A stretch of DNA of 14,608 bases from Thermomicrobiales bacterium (GTDB lineage Bacteria > Chloroflexota > Chloroflexia > Thermomicrobiales > UBA6265). The stretch is from assembly GCA_020847015.1 (NCBI GenBank), contig JADLCW010000058.1:1-14608 (forward strand). Direction: 5' to 3'. The notes beneath the pieces are model-generated. The model was not told where the DNA came from. It made no database searches and saw only the letters and a list, made by a program, of their open reading frames with translations. Below, piece after piece: positions 1-7,731 of this stretch (position 1 is its first letter; every line of letters begins with the position of its first letter). Made by a program: the position numbers and the translations under genes.

Positions 1-1
1 C

Positions 2-703
2 GTGGCAGGGTTCACCATCGAGGCGCCCGGAATGGAGCTGTTGACCGCCCGGGCTCTCGTGCTGGCGACCGGCGTCGCCGACAATTGGCCTCGCTTTCCC
101 GGCTACGAGGCGTTCGTCGGCCGCTCCCTCCACTGGTGCATCGTTTGCGACGGCTACGAGATGCAAGGGCAACGGGTGGTGGTGGTCGGCAATGACGACG
201 AGGCCGCTGAAACTGCGGTGCAGTTGACCCGCTTCACCCCAACCGTCACCCTGCTGACCAACACCGGATCGCTGGGCGTGCATCCGACGACCGCCGACTG
301 GCTGACCCGGCGAGGCATTCCGCTGGTCGTCGATCGCATCGCCGGGGCGACGGCGAAGACCCCGGGGATGCTGGCGACGTTGCAACTGGAACGCGGCGGC
401 GAGTTGCCGCTGGATCACCTGTTCAGCGAGCAGGGAGCCATGCCGCACATCGCGCTGGCGCGTTCGCTCGGCGCGGCGCTGGACGAGCACGGCTACATCC
501 GCACCGGTTCCGAGCAGCGCACCTCCGTGCCGATGGTGTACGCCGCCGGCGATGTGACCCGTCTGTTCGCCCACCAGATCGCGACCGCGGTGCACGAAGG
601 GGCCACCGCCGCGGCCGCCTTGAATTACGATCTCTTCCTTGCCGATGAAGGACGACCGATCCCCTGGCGGGAAGAACGCGCCAAGGCGATGGATCTTTCC
701 TGA
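2..703 (+). CDS. Thioredoxin-reductase-like FAD/NAD(P) oxidoreductase, 5'-truncated by window edge
   Basis: This is the C-terminal 233 codons of a pyridine-nucleotide-disulfide oxidoreductase of the thioredoxin reductase fold. The reading frame is open to the window edge and the N-terminal FAD-binding GxGxxG is missing, so the true start lies upstream. Visible parts are the LVLATG strand (about 19-24), a redox-type CIVCDG motif (C46, C49), a second Rossmann strand VVVVGNDDEAA (60-69) and the FAD-binding VYAAGDV near the C-terminus (178-184, D183). The nucleotide-binding region is atypical: GNDDEA replaces the usual GGGDSA, and TLLTNTG stands where NADPH-specific reductases have an HRR-type motif. 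It may therefore use another electron donor or be a diverged paralogue. The stop TGA is at 701-703, and no terminator is evident before the next gene. The fold is secure; substrate and partner (thioredoxin or other) are unknown. Confidence 0.85.
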   Translation: MAGFTIEAPGMELLTARALVLATGVADNWPRFPGYEAFVGRSLHWCIVCDGYEMQGQRVVVVGNDDEAAETAVQLTRFTPTVTLLTNTGSLGVHPTTADWLTRRGIPLVVDRIAGATAKTPGMLATLQLERGGELPLDHLFSEQGAMPHIALARSLGAALDEHGYIRTGSEQRTSVPMVYAAGDVTRLFAHQIATAVHEGATAAAALNYDLFLADEGRPIPWREERAKAMDLS

Positions 704-794
704 CTCCGCTCCGGTCGCCGCTCGCCACGGCGCGGCGTCAACTGGCGCATCCCGACAACGATTGCGATAGAATGTCGTAAATCCGCCGCTTGCC

Positions 795-800
795 GGGAGG
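795..800 (+). promoter_or_regulatory. Ribosome binding site of zinc peptidase gene
   Basis: GGGAGG lies 8 bases before the ATG at 809 and fixes that start over the unrelated overlapping frame that opens at 790. Confidence 0.6.
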
Positions 801-808
801 ATCCCGCG

Positions 809-2233
809 ATGCCCCGCTTCCTCGTGCCGTGGCTGCTCTCGCTCGCCCTGACGCTGACGATAGGGGGGGCGCCGGCGCTGGCGCAGCAAACCCCGGCGCC
901 GGCACAAGGGTATCAAGCGGTAAATTCGCAGCAGCCCTACAGCGGCGATTTCGCCACGATCGGCGCGGAGATCGACCGCTACTGGTCTGATGTGCTCACC
1001 AATGCCGGCGCGCGCTATGTCTCGCCGGGCATCATGACGCTAACCGGGCCGACTGGCTCCGGCTGCGGCGTCTACGATCAACGCGCGGCGGCGTTCTATT
1101 GCACGAACGACCAGACTATTTATCTCAGTCCCGAATTTCTCGCGCGGCAGGACGCCGATTGGGGTGACTACGCGCCGATCGCCGTGCTCGCTCACGAGTG
1201 GGGGCACCACGTCCAGCAGTTGCTCGGCGTCCGCTATTCGACCACCAAGGAGCAGGAGCAACAGGCCGACTGTCTGACGGGCGCCTTTACTCGCCATGCC
1301 GATGATCTCGGGTTGCTCGACTACGGCGACTTCCATGAGGTTCTGAACGCGACCGATGATGCGGGCGATTTCTTGCCCGAGGATGCTCCCGGCGCCCACG
1401 GAACCCCGGAGGAGCGCGTCAAGGCGTTCAGCCGAGGCTATGGTGGCGGCCCGGTCGTCGGCTGCGCGCTCCCGCTGTCCGTTGGGTCCACCGGGCTGCA
1501 GCAACCGGCCGCGCCGCCAGCCCGACCCGCGCCAACCGCGATCCCCGCGCCCCCGCCGCCCGCTCCCAAGCAGAAGGACTGCTCGGTGCAGGCCGGGTTC
1601 GACGAGAACCGCCGCCCGGTGGTCGTCACCTGCAGCGGCATCGCCGCTCAGACCGCCAACGGTCCGGTCGCCATCGTGGTCGATCGCCGGCCGCCGGCTC
1701 CCACCCCGATCCCGGCTCCGTCGCCTCCGGTCTCGGTCTACGATCTGCTGCCGCCATACCTGACCCTGCCGCAGGGGCAAGTCTTCTACGTCTACGAAGA
1801 AAACGTCTACACCTTCGACGGACTCGCCAACCGCTTCGCTGACCCGGTCGGAGCGGTGGCCGGGCTGCGCCAGTGGGGCTGGCTGGAAGGCGCCTACCGC
1901 ATCTTCGCCAGCGACAATCCGCCGCCCAACGCGGCTGGTTGGCTGGAAGTCCACATCCACCGCTTCGCCGATGCGCCGGGAGCCGAGGCCGCGCTGGGCT
2001 ACTTCGCCGCCACGAGCGCCGCGGCCGCTGGGCTGGGGGCGATTCCCGCCCCTGCGCTCGGCGATCGCTCCGTCGCCCTCGCCGGTCCCGCCTATAACGG
2101 CGACGAAGTGACGCTCTACGTTCGGCGAGGGCCATTCCTGATCCGGGTCACCGGGATCGCTCCCAATGGCGACCCCATGCCCGACGTAGCCGCCGCCGCC
2201 CAACAGACGCTCGCCCGCATCGATGCTCGGTAG
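809..2233 (+). CDS. Secreted neutral zinc metallopeptidase (YpfJ/PF04228-like) with extra C-terminal domain
   Basis: The 474-residue product starts with a signal peptide (basic start, hydrophobic core, ALA-Q cleavage around 25/26). The peptidase domain (about 45-215) carries the family landmarks FYC..DQ (about 100-105), the zinc-binding helix HEWGHH (H129, E130, H133) and a following EQQADC helix whose E150 should be the third zinc ligand. This pattern is that of the putative neutral zinc metallopeptidases related to E. coli YpfJ, whose substrates are not well known. After it come two proline/alanine-rich stretches (about 232-252 and 295-310) flanking a small Cys-containing segment, then a roughly 160-residue C-terminal domain I cannot assign. 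Family members of which I am aware are about 280-300 residues, so the tail is extra. It should act outside the membrane or in the cell envelope. The neighbours give no functional link. Confidence 0.85.
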   Translation: MPRFLVPWLLSLALTLTIGGAPALAQQTPAPAQGYQAVNSQQPYSGDFATIGAEIDRYWSDVLTNAGARYVSPGIMTLTGPTGSGCGVYDQRAAAFYCTNDQTIYLSPEFLARQDADWGDYAPIAVLAHEWGHHVQQLLGVRYSTTKEQEQQADCLTGAFTRHADDLGLLDYGDFHEVLNATDDAGDFLPEDAPGAHGTPEERVKAFSRGYGGGPVVGCALPLSVGSTGLQQPAAPPARPAPTAIPAPPPPAPKQKDCSVQAGFDENRRPVVVTCSGIAAQTANGPVAIVVDRRPPAPTPIPAPSPPVSVYDLLPPYLTLPQGQVFYVYEENVYTFDGLANRFADPVGAVAGLRQWGWLEGAYRIFASDNPPPNAAGWLEVHIHRFADAPGAEAALGYFAATSAAAAGLGAIPAPALGDRSVALAGPAYNGDEVTLYVRRGPFLIRVTGIAPNGDPMPDVAAAAQQTLARIDAR

Positions 2234-2389
2234 CCTGGTCGAGCGAGCCTTGGCTGCGTCCGGGCGAGCGGCTGCCGCGCCCGCGCTCCGGCCGGCGCCC
2301 GATCTCCCCGCCATCCGACCGGCTCCATCCTGCTGCCGCAGCGGCCGCTGGCGCATGGTGGGGTGTCCGGTTCCGCAAAGATCGTGCTG

Positions 2390-2872
2390 ATGGATGTCTG
2401 GCAACCGTTCGCCGCCGCGCAAGTCGGCGCCTCGGCCGCGCTGGCCGGGCTCGTGTTCGTCGGCGTATCGATCAACCTCGCCCGCATCGTGTCCGTGCCG
2501 GGGCTTGCCGGGCGCGCCGCCGAGGCGCTGGCCGTGCTGCTGGCGCTCCTGGTCGTCGCGTCGCTGCTGTTGGTCCCGGGCCAGACGACCGCCCTGCTTG
2601 GCGCCGAGTTGTTGGCGGTTGGTCTGTTGGACTGGGCGGCGATCGTCACGATTCAGTTGCGCGCCCGCCAGACGTGGTCGGCTCAGCATCCGGGATGGTT
2701 TGCCGTACGCATCGGGCTGGGACAGGCGGCGACGCTGCCCTTCGTTGCGGCTGGCATCGGGGTGCTGCTCGTTGGCGAAAGCGCGCTCGGCTGGCTGGTG
2801 GTCGGCACGATCGGCGCATTCTCGGTCGCGTTTCTGAACGCTTGGGTGCTATTGATCGAAATCGAGCGTTGA
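2390..2872 (+). CDS. Small multi-pass membrane protein of unknown function
   Basis: The 160-residue product (from ATG 2390) is very hydrophobic, with about five predicted membrane spans: a glycine/alanine-rich first one reading AALAGLVFVGVSINL, then spans around residues 48-65, 70-92, 112-128 and 132-158. I recognise the first segment as resembling a widespread family of uncharacterised bacterial proteins that start with an ASAALAGLVFV stretch, but I know of no assigned function. An in-frame GTG at 2363 would add nine residues; I prefer 2390 because MDVWQPF leads directly into the first span, although neither start has a convincing SD. It is followed by a strong stem-loop terminator at 3008-3042, so the transcript probably ends there. 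No operon partner is evident. Confidence 0.7.
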   Translation: MDVWQPFAAAQVGASAALAGLVFVGVSINLARIVSVPGLAGRAAEALAVLLALLVVASLLLVPGQTTALLGAELLAVGLLDWAAIVTIQLRARQTWSAQHPGWFAVRIGLGQAATLPFVAAGIGVLLVGESALGWLVVGTIGAFSVAFLNAWVLLIEIER

Positions 2873-3007
2873 GAACTCAACCGAGCGGCGCGTCACATGG
2901 CCGCGCAACAACCATGAATCCGGTTGCGCGCCCGCGGCGTAGATAGGGGCAGAGAGCACACCGGACCCCCATCCGGACGCCCTCCCCGGAACTCCCACCC
3001 CTTCCCG

Positions 3008-3042
3008 CACGAACCCGGCCTCCCCAGGCCGGGTTCGTGTTT
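3008..3042 (+). terminator. Rho-independent-type terminator between convergent genes
   Basis: A perfect 14-bp stem (3008-3021 with 3026-3039) closes a CCCC loop and is followed by TGTTTGT on the + strand. It sits between the ends of the membrane protein gene (+) and the cupin gene (-). The T-rich side favours termination of rightward transcription; a stem this strong may also slow the opposite transcript. Confidence 0.75.
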
Positions 3043-3052
3043 GTGGGCGACG

Positions 3053-3496
3053 TCAAGAAGAAGCGGAGCGGTGTTCGACGTCAACCGGCTGCGCCTCGCC
3101 TCCGTAACTTCTCGCCTCCGTGACATCGTAACTATCCTCTGGCAACGATGGCCAGCGGACGGTGAGCACGACCGCCGGACCGTCGGCGCACCAGGAGTGC
3201 GGCACGTGGGGACCCCAGGAGACGAAATCACCCTCGTTTTGCAGCGCCGCCTCGCGATCCGGGAACAGGAGCCGGAAGCGACCGCGCACCAGCACCGCCA
3301 GCGTCGTCGCGACGCGATTGGCGACCCAACCGGCGCGCTCCTCGCCGCCCGTGTAGACGCTCCACTTCACCTCCACCGCATCCGACTGGAGCGGGGGACA
3401 CTCGTTCATGAAGTGACCGACGAACCAGCCATGATGCGCCAGATCCGCGGCGCTCCCCATGAACACGTCCGGTGTCCGGTTATTGGCCCCCCCCAT
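3053..3496 (-). CDS. Cupin-like small protein
   Basis: The 147-residue product has the look of a single-domain cupin. An internal strand VATTLAVLVRGRFRLLF (about 63-79) is followed by EGDFVSWGPHVPHSW (about 87-101), which matches the G-D...P...P-H-x-W spacing of cupin motif 2, then VVLTVRWPS. Cupins bind metals or small ligands in a beta barrel, and many act as isomerases, dioxygenases or sensory domains; which one applies here cannot be told. I chose ATG 3496 because GGGAGGGACG lies directly upstream on the minus strand; a longer frame reaching 3553 lacks such a site. It is read in the same direction as the dehydrogenase upstream (stop 3779), but the 282-bp gap argues for separate transcription. 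There is no signal peptide. Confidence 0.7.
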   Translation of the reverse strand: MGGANNRTPDVFMGSAADLAHHGWFVGHFMNECPPLQSDAVEVKWSVYTGGEERAGWVANRVATTLAVLVRGRFRLLFPDREAALQNEGDFVSWGPHVPHSWCADGPAVVLTVRWPSLPEDSYDVTEARSYGGEAQPVDVEHRSASS

Positions 3497-3778
3497 CGTC
3501 CCTCCCCGATCGTTTGCGTTCCAGCCCGCCACGACAGGCGCGCAGCCTAGCATCCGCCAGTCGCTTGCCAGCGCGCAACGCGCTGCCGCAGCGAGGCCAG
3601 CCGAGGCCTCCGTTCCGGGCGCATCTGCACGGGGTGCGGCAATCGCGCACGGGTGGCGATGTTGCCGGCCGGCATCGTGGCGGGCAGCGAGCGCGGCGGG
3701 AGGCAGCGATGCGGGTCGTGGTCGCGCGGCCGCCGCGACGAATGATCTTGGGTCGTCGGCATGAATGCCGGGTCGCCG

Positions 3779-4690
3779 TCAGCCGTCGATCTCGTGCGCT
3801 TCGGCCAATCCGGAGATCTCTTCCATCAGCAGCGCCACGGCGGAGAAATCCAGCGCCTGTTTGCCGGTCGCGCCGGCGGCCGCCACCATCCCGTGCGCGG
3901 CCGAGGTGGCCGGCATCGGCACCGATAATTCGTTCGCCAGCGACAGCGCCAGCCACAGATCCTTTTTCATCAGCTCGATGGTGAAGGCGGCCGGTCGGTA
4001 GATGCGGCGGCTGACCGCCTCGGCTTTGGCGTTGACGACCGGCGCCGCCGCTGAGGAGGCTCCCAGCACGGCGAACATCGCCGCCGGATCCAGCCCGGCC
4101 TTCTCACCCAGGGCGATCGCTTCGCCCATCCCCTGCACGATGGTCGCCAGCAGCGCGTTGCTGACCAGCTTCATCGTGGCTCCGCTGCCCACCGGCCCGA
4201 GGTGGTACGCCACCCGGCCGATCGTCTCGAATACCCCGGCGCAGCGCTCGAAGGCGGCGCGATCCCCGCCAACCAGCACCGCCAGCGTCCCGTCGGTCGC
4301 GGCTTTGACGGAGCCGGCCACCGGCGCGTCGAGGAACGCGACGCCGGCCGCGCTGGCTGCCTCGCCTAGCCGGCGCGAAAGATCGGGGGCGACGGTGCTG
4401 CAATCGACGAGGATCGCGTCGGGGCGCGCTCCGGCCAGCAACCCGTCGGGGCCGGAGTAGACCGCCTCGACGGCCGCCGGGTCGGCGAGACTGGTCAGCA
4501 CGATCTCGCTGGCGGCGGCCAGATCGCGCGGCGTGGCGGCCGCCGCCGCTCCCGCCGTCACGAGATCGGCGGCGCGATCGGCGCTGCGGTTCCACACCGT
4601 CAACGGAAAACCGGCCGCCAGAATGTTCGCCGCCATGGCGTGCCCCATGCGGCCGAGACCTGCGAAACCGATCGGGGGGAGCGCACGCAT
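3779..4690 (-). CDS. NAD(P)-dependent beta-hydroxyacid dehydrogenase (3-hydroxyisobutyrate dehydrogenase family)
   Basis: The 303-residue cytosolic enzyme has the full family plan. An N-terminal Rossmann motif GFAGLGRMG (8-16) binds the nucleotide, DAPVAGSVKAATDGTL (121-136) matches the substrate loop, GATMKLVSNAL carries the probable catalytic lysine (K174), and a C-terminal helical domain contains the conserved KDLWLAL (K243). The family oxidises 3-hydroxy acids or reduces semialdehydes (3-hydroxyisobutyrate, tartronate semialdehyde, gamma-hydroxybutyrate/succinic semialdehyde). The D-A-P-V-x-G-S form of the substrate loop reminds me of the gamma-hydroxybutyrate/GLYR1 side of the family, but the substrate is not provable here. 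ATG 4690 is preferred over the upstream in-frame TTG at 4702 because GAGGGTGACT precedes it. It lies downstream of the ABC operon on the same strand, separated by a repeat element, and has its own leader with a CCGGATTCCGG site and a hairpin, so it is probably transcribed separately. Confidence 0.87.
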   Translation of the reverse strand: MRALPPIGFAGLGRMGHAMAANILAAGFPLTVWNRSADRAADLVTAGAAAAATPRDLAAASEIVLTSLADPAAVEAVYSGPDGLLAGARPDAILVDCSTVAPDLSRRLGEAASAAGVAFLDAPVAGSVKAATDGTLAVLVGGDRAAFERCAGVFETIGRVAYHLGPVGSGATMKLVSNALLATIVQGMGEAIALGEKAGLDPAAMFAVLGASSAAAPVVNAKAEAVSRRIYRPAAFTIELMKKDLWLALSLANELSVPMPATSAAHGMVAAAGATGKQALDFSAVALLMEEISGLAEAHEIDG

Positions 4691-4710
4691 AGTCACCCTC
4701 AATACGCTGG

Positions 4711-4728
4711 CATGGCGAGGACGCCATG
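4711..4728 (-). promoter_or_regulatory. Leader hairpin upstream of dehydrogenase
   Basis: CATGGCG and CGCCATG form a perfect 7-bp inverted repeat around AGGA, 21 bases before the dehydrogenase start. In RNA it would be a compact stem-loop just ahead of the SD; as DNA it could be a protein site. Function unknown. Confidence 0.4.
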
Positions 4729-4732
4729 TCTT

Positions 4733-4743
4733 CCGGATTCCGG
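4733..4743. promoter_or_regulatory. Candidate operator CCGGATTCCGG upstream of dehydrogenase
   Basis: This 11-base palindrome (CCGGA-T-TCCGG) lies 42 bases before the dehydrogenase start. An identical 11-mer lies just upstream of the carboxylase operon promoter (9430-9440), and a variant with a 3-base spacer overlaps the ABC operon promoter (8995-9007). The shared site suggests one regulator, but no regulator gene is in the window. Confidence 0.4.
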
Positions 4744-4745
4744 CC

Positions 4746-5044
4746 TCGTGTCATCCCGGACGGAGGCGAAGACGCTCCCGTCTTGCGCCGCGCTTTCCCT
4801 GGAGACGCACGAGCCCTGCTCGACAGGAAAGAGTGTATGCACAATCAGGGGTCTTCGCTTCGCCCAGGCTGGCCCCGGGTTGACGGCGAGGGATCATGAC
4901 GTCATGTTGCGTGACGAGGCGCCGAGCGCGAGCGAAGAATCGCGGGCGTCCCTGCGCCTTGTTTCCGTGGATCCAAACTCGTGGCGATCCGATGCGGCCG
5001 CGTCATTAGGCGTACGCGGCCTCGCTGCGACCGGGATGACACGA
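4746..5044. repeat. Inverted-repeat spacer element with TGTCATCCCGG ends (copy 1)
   Basis: The left end TCGTGTCATCCCGG (4746-4759) and right end CCGGGATGACACGA (5031-5044) are perfect 14-bp reverse complements. Inside are a degenerate internal copy of the arm (TCTTCGCTTCGCCCAGG around 4853-4869) and a perfect 12-base palindrome CATGACGTCATG (4895-4906). The ends resemble those of the elements at 12723-12887 and 14425-14527. No open frame inside looks like a transposase. Confidence 0.55.
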
Positions 5045-5091
5045 TTGCCGCTCGGCTCCGCCAGCACGGCGACATCGCGGCGCCGGAGCGC

Positions 5092-6111
5092 TCAGGCGCG
5101 ATAGCGGTCGCGCAACCGGTCGACGATGACGGCGACGATCAGAATCACGCCGACGGCGATCTCCTGCACGTAGGATTCGATGCGGATCAGGTTCATCCCA
5201 TTGGTCAGGATGGTGATGAAGATGGCGCCCAGCACCGCGCCCATGATCCGCCCTTCGCCGCCGCGCAGCGACACCCCGCCGACGACTGCCGCCGTAATCG
5301 ACTCCAGCGCGAAACTGGCTCCCAGATTCGGCTCCCCGGAAGAGACGCGCGCCGTCAGCAGAATGCCGGCCAGCGAGGTCAGCAAACTGCAGATCACGTA
5401 GACGGAGGCGAGAAAAATCGCCACCGAAATGCCCGACAAATACGCCGCTTTGGTGTTGCCGCCGATGGCGTAGACATAGCGCCCCAACCGGGTCCAGTTC
5501 ATGACAAAATACATGACGACGACCGCCGCCACCGCGAAAAAGATCGGCACCGGAATTCCCAGCCAGCGTCCGGTGCCGATCTCCTTGGTGAACAGCGGCG
5601 GCATGCCGCTCACCGGCGACCCGCCCGTGTAGTAGAGCGCGAAGCCGCTGCCGATCGACGCCATGCCCAACGTCATGATGAATGGCGAAACCTTGAAGCG
5701 GGCCACGCCGATGCCGTTGATGAGACCGAAGATCAACCCCACCAGCAGACCGGCCGCCACCCCCACCAGCACCGCGAGCACGTCCTGCTCCGGATGCCCA
5801 GCGTAGAAGTTGGACATCCAGCGGGCGCTGACCACGCTGGTCACCGCGATCAAGGCTCCGACCGAGAGATCGAACCCGCCGCTCATCAGCACCAGCGCCT
5901 GCCCCAGCGTGATGATCGTCAGGTAGGTGGCCTGCCGTGAGACGTTGAGGATGTTCGCCGTGGCGTAGAAACGCGATTCCTGCGTCGAGAAAAAAATGAT
6001 CACCGCGAGCAGCAGCAGCGGTAGGGGTCCGATCGTCGAGATGACGCGCAGTAATGCGACGCGGACCCGTTGGTCGTGCGCGGGCGCGACCGCCGGCTGA
6101 TTCACCTCCAT
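5092..6111 (-). CDS. CUT2-type ABC transporter permease (RbsC-like)
   Basis: The 339-residue inner-membrane protein has the hydrophobic profile and signatures of ribose-type permeases (BPD_transp_2). After a short soluble start comes a first span near 29-44. Then follow the conserved LMSGGFDLSVGALIAV (about 81-96), the cytoplasmic coupling segment TRLGRYVYAIGGN with AAYLSGI (about 206-227), and the C-terminal VGGVSLRGGEGR and GAVLGA motifs, ending in a short basic tail. It should form the translocation channel with the ATPase encoded 34 bp upstream and the TorT-like binding protein. ATG 6111 is the only start fitting the family's length. In this family cargo is usually a sugar, nucleoside or similar small polar compound; the genomic partners here point elsewhere. 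It is the last gene of the ABC operon. Confidence 0.9.
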   Translation of the reverse strand: MEVNQPAVAPAHDQRVRVALLRVISTIGPLPLLLLAVIIFFSTQESRFYATANILNVSRQATYLTIITLGQALVLMSGGFDLSVGALIAVTSVVSARWMSNFYAGHPEQDVLAVLVGVAAGLLVGLIFGLINGIGVARFKVSPFIMTLGMASIGSGFALYYTGGSPVSGMPPLFTKEIGTGRWLGIPVPIFFAVAAVVVMYFVMNWTRLGRYVYAIGGNTKAAYLSGISVAIFLASVYVICSLLTSLAGILLTARVSSGEPNLGASFALESITAAVVGGVSLRGGEGRIMGAVLGAIFITILTNGMNLIRIESYVQEIAVGVILIVAVIVDRLRDRYRA

Positions 6112-6145
6112 TATCCAGGCCTCCGCTGCTCGCTCCGGTTGCCGG

Positions 6146-7714
6146 TCAGTAGGCCGGAACAGCCGACCCGGCCGCCGCCGGGTTGGCGTCCGGGTCGAAG
6201 AAATGGGACAACACTGCCGCTTCGGTCAAGTCGGCGCCGACGAGTTCGGCGCGCAGGCGACCCCGGTGCATGACGTAGGCGCGACTGGCGAGATGCAAAA
6301 TTTCCGGCAGATCGGAGGAGATGAGCACCACGGCCGCACCCTGCTCGCACAACTCTTTCATGAACTCGTAGATCTCCACCTTGGCCCCGACATCCACCCC
6401 GGTCGTCGGTTCGGCGAAGAGAAATACGCGCGTGTCGCGGGTCAGCCCGCGTCCCAGCACCACCTTCTGCTGGTTGCCGCCAGAGAACGTGGCGACTTGC
6501 CGCTCGATGTTCGGCGGCCGCAGATTCAGCCGCTGCATCGCCTGGGTCGCGACCGCGCGCTCGCGCGAACGGTTGAGCCAGCCCACACGGCTGAACGTGG
6601 GGAGATCGAGCGAGGCGAGGGAGACGTTTTCCCGCACCGGGCGAGTCATCACCAGCCCCTCGGCGCGGCGGTCGGGCGGCACGTAGACGACCCCGCGCCG
6701 CAGCATGCCGCGCGGCGTGGGACGCGTCATCCGCTCCCCGGCGATCTCGACCGTGCCGGAGGCGATCGGATCCAGTCCGAAAATGGCGCGCGCCACTTCC
6801 GACTTGCCGGAGCCGACCAACCCCGCAATGCCGACGATCTCGCCGGCGCGCGCCTCGATCGAGACATCGTTGATCCGACCGCTCGCCGTCGTCAACCGCT
6901 CGGTCCGCAGCAGAATCTCTCCCGGCTCCTGGTGAATCGTCGGGTAGAGCGCTTCGACGGTGCGCCCGGTCATCAGCTCGACCAGCCGCGCCTCGCTCGC
7001 TTCGCTCGCGCCGAGGGTGGCGACATGGCGGCCATCCCGCAGCACGGTGATGCGGTCGGCGACGCGGTGGATCTCCTGCATGCGGTGGGTGATATAGATG
7101 ATGCCGATGCCCTGCGCCTTCAACCGCTCGATGAGCGCGAACAACCGGTTCGCCTCGTTGTCGGTGAGGGAAGCGGTTGGCTCATCGAGAATGAGCATGG
7201 CCGGGTCGCCTTGCACCGCCTTGGCGATCTCCACCATTTGTTGCTCGGCGCGGGAGAGGCGCTCCACCGTCGCGCGGGGATCGAGCGCGAACCCGAGCGA
7301 GGCGAGCACCGCCTCGGCATCGCGACGCAGCCCGCGCTTGTCCAGCACGCCGGCGCGAGTGCGCTCCCGGCCCAGGGTCAGGTTGTCCTGCACCGACAGG
7401 GTGGGAACCAGGCTGAATTCCTGAAACACCGCGTTGATGCCCAGCTCGCGAGCGTGGTGCGGCGAGTGGAGGCGAATCGGTCGACCGCGCAGCCGCATCG
7501 TGCCCTCGTCGGGCGGGAAAGAGCCGGCAATGATATTGATCAGGGTGGACTTGCCGGCTCCGTTTTCCCCGAACAGCACGTGCACTTCGCCCGGCCGCAG
7601 ATCGAAATCGACCTTGTCGAGCGCGAGTACGCCGGGGAACCGCTTGGTGACGCCGATGAGGCGCAACACCTCGTCCGGAGGAGTGGGAGTTGGCGCGGGA
7701 GCGTCGCTGGACAT
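6146..7714 (-). CDS. CUT2-type ABC transporter ATP-binding protein, two ATPase domains (RbsA/MglA-like)
   Basis: The 522-residue cytosolic subunit contains two ATPase cassettes in tandem. Domain 1 has Walker A GENGAGKST (49-57), a signature LSRAEQQ (153-159), Walker B LILDEP (174-179) and switch H210. Domain 2 has GLVGSGKS (298-305), the canonical FSGGNQQK (410-417) and FAEPTTGVDVGAK (433-445). In domain 2 the expected Walker B aspartate is alanine (A434), while the catalytic glutamate position (E435) is kept. Degenerate motifs in one half are common in this family, but they usually fall in the Walker A or signature rather than here. The protein powers uptake with the permease and binding protein of the same operon. 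ATG 7714 gives the usual family length; its SD is weak, and an 80-bp gap with a strong hairpin separates it from the binding protein gene. Confidence 0.92.
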   Translation of the reverse strand: MSSDAPAPTPTPPDEVLRLIGVTKRFPGVLALDKVDFDLRPGEVHVLFGENGAGKSTLINIIAGSFPPDEGTMRLRGRPIRLHSPHHARELGINAVFQEFSLVPTLSVQDNLTLGRERTRAGVLDKRGLRRDAEAVLASLGFALDPRATVERLSRAEQQMVEIAKAVQGDPAMLILDEPTASLTDNEANRLFALIERLKAQGIGIIYITHRMQEIHRVADRITVLRDGRHVATLGASEASEARLVELMTGRTVEALYPTIHQEPGEILLRTERLTTASGRINDVSIEARAGEIVGIAGLVGSGKSEVARAIFGLDPIASGTVEIAGERMTRPTPRGMLRRGVVYVPPDRRAEGLVMTRPVRENVSLASLDLPTFSRVGWLNRSRERAVATQAMQRLNLRPPNIERQVATFSGGNQQKVVLGRGLTRDTRVFLFAEPTTGVDVGAKVEIYEFMKELCEQGAAVVLISSDLPEILHLASRAYVMHRGRLRAELVGADLTEAAVLSHFFDPDANPAAAGSAVPAY

Positions 7715-7731
7715 GGGAGTTCGCCTGTCGC

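Larger units (their letters stand above)
4691..5091. other. Spacer between dehydrogenase and permease genes
   Basis: No credible gene is seen in this 401-bp stretch. From the dehydrogenase side it holds that gene's SD, a leader hairpin (4711-4728), the CCGGATTCCGG site (4733-4743), and then an inverted-repeat element filling 4746-5044. Short open frames here lack start signals and recognisable products. Confidence 0.6.

Noticed and set aside
1040..2689. 549-codon minus-strand open frame over the zinc peptidase and membrane protein genes
   Set aside because: The opposite strand carries two coherent genes with signal peptide, HExxH and membrane spans; this frame has none.
3758..3771. CGGCAT-GA-ATGCCG hairpin just after the dehydrogenase stop as a terminator
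   Set aside because: The stem is only 6 bp with a 2-base loop, and no T tract follows on the minus strand.
4746..5044. Inverted-repeat element as an insertion sequence
   Set aside because: It is too short and has no transposase-like frame; kept as a non-coding repeat only.
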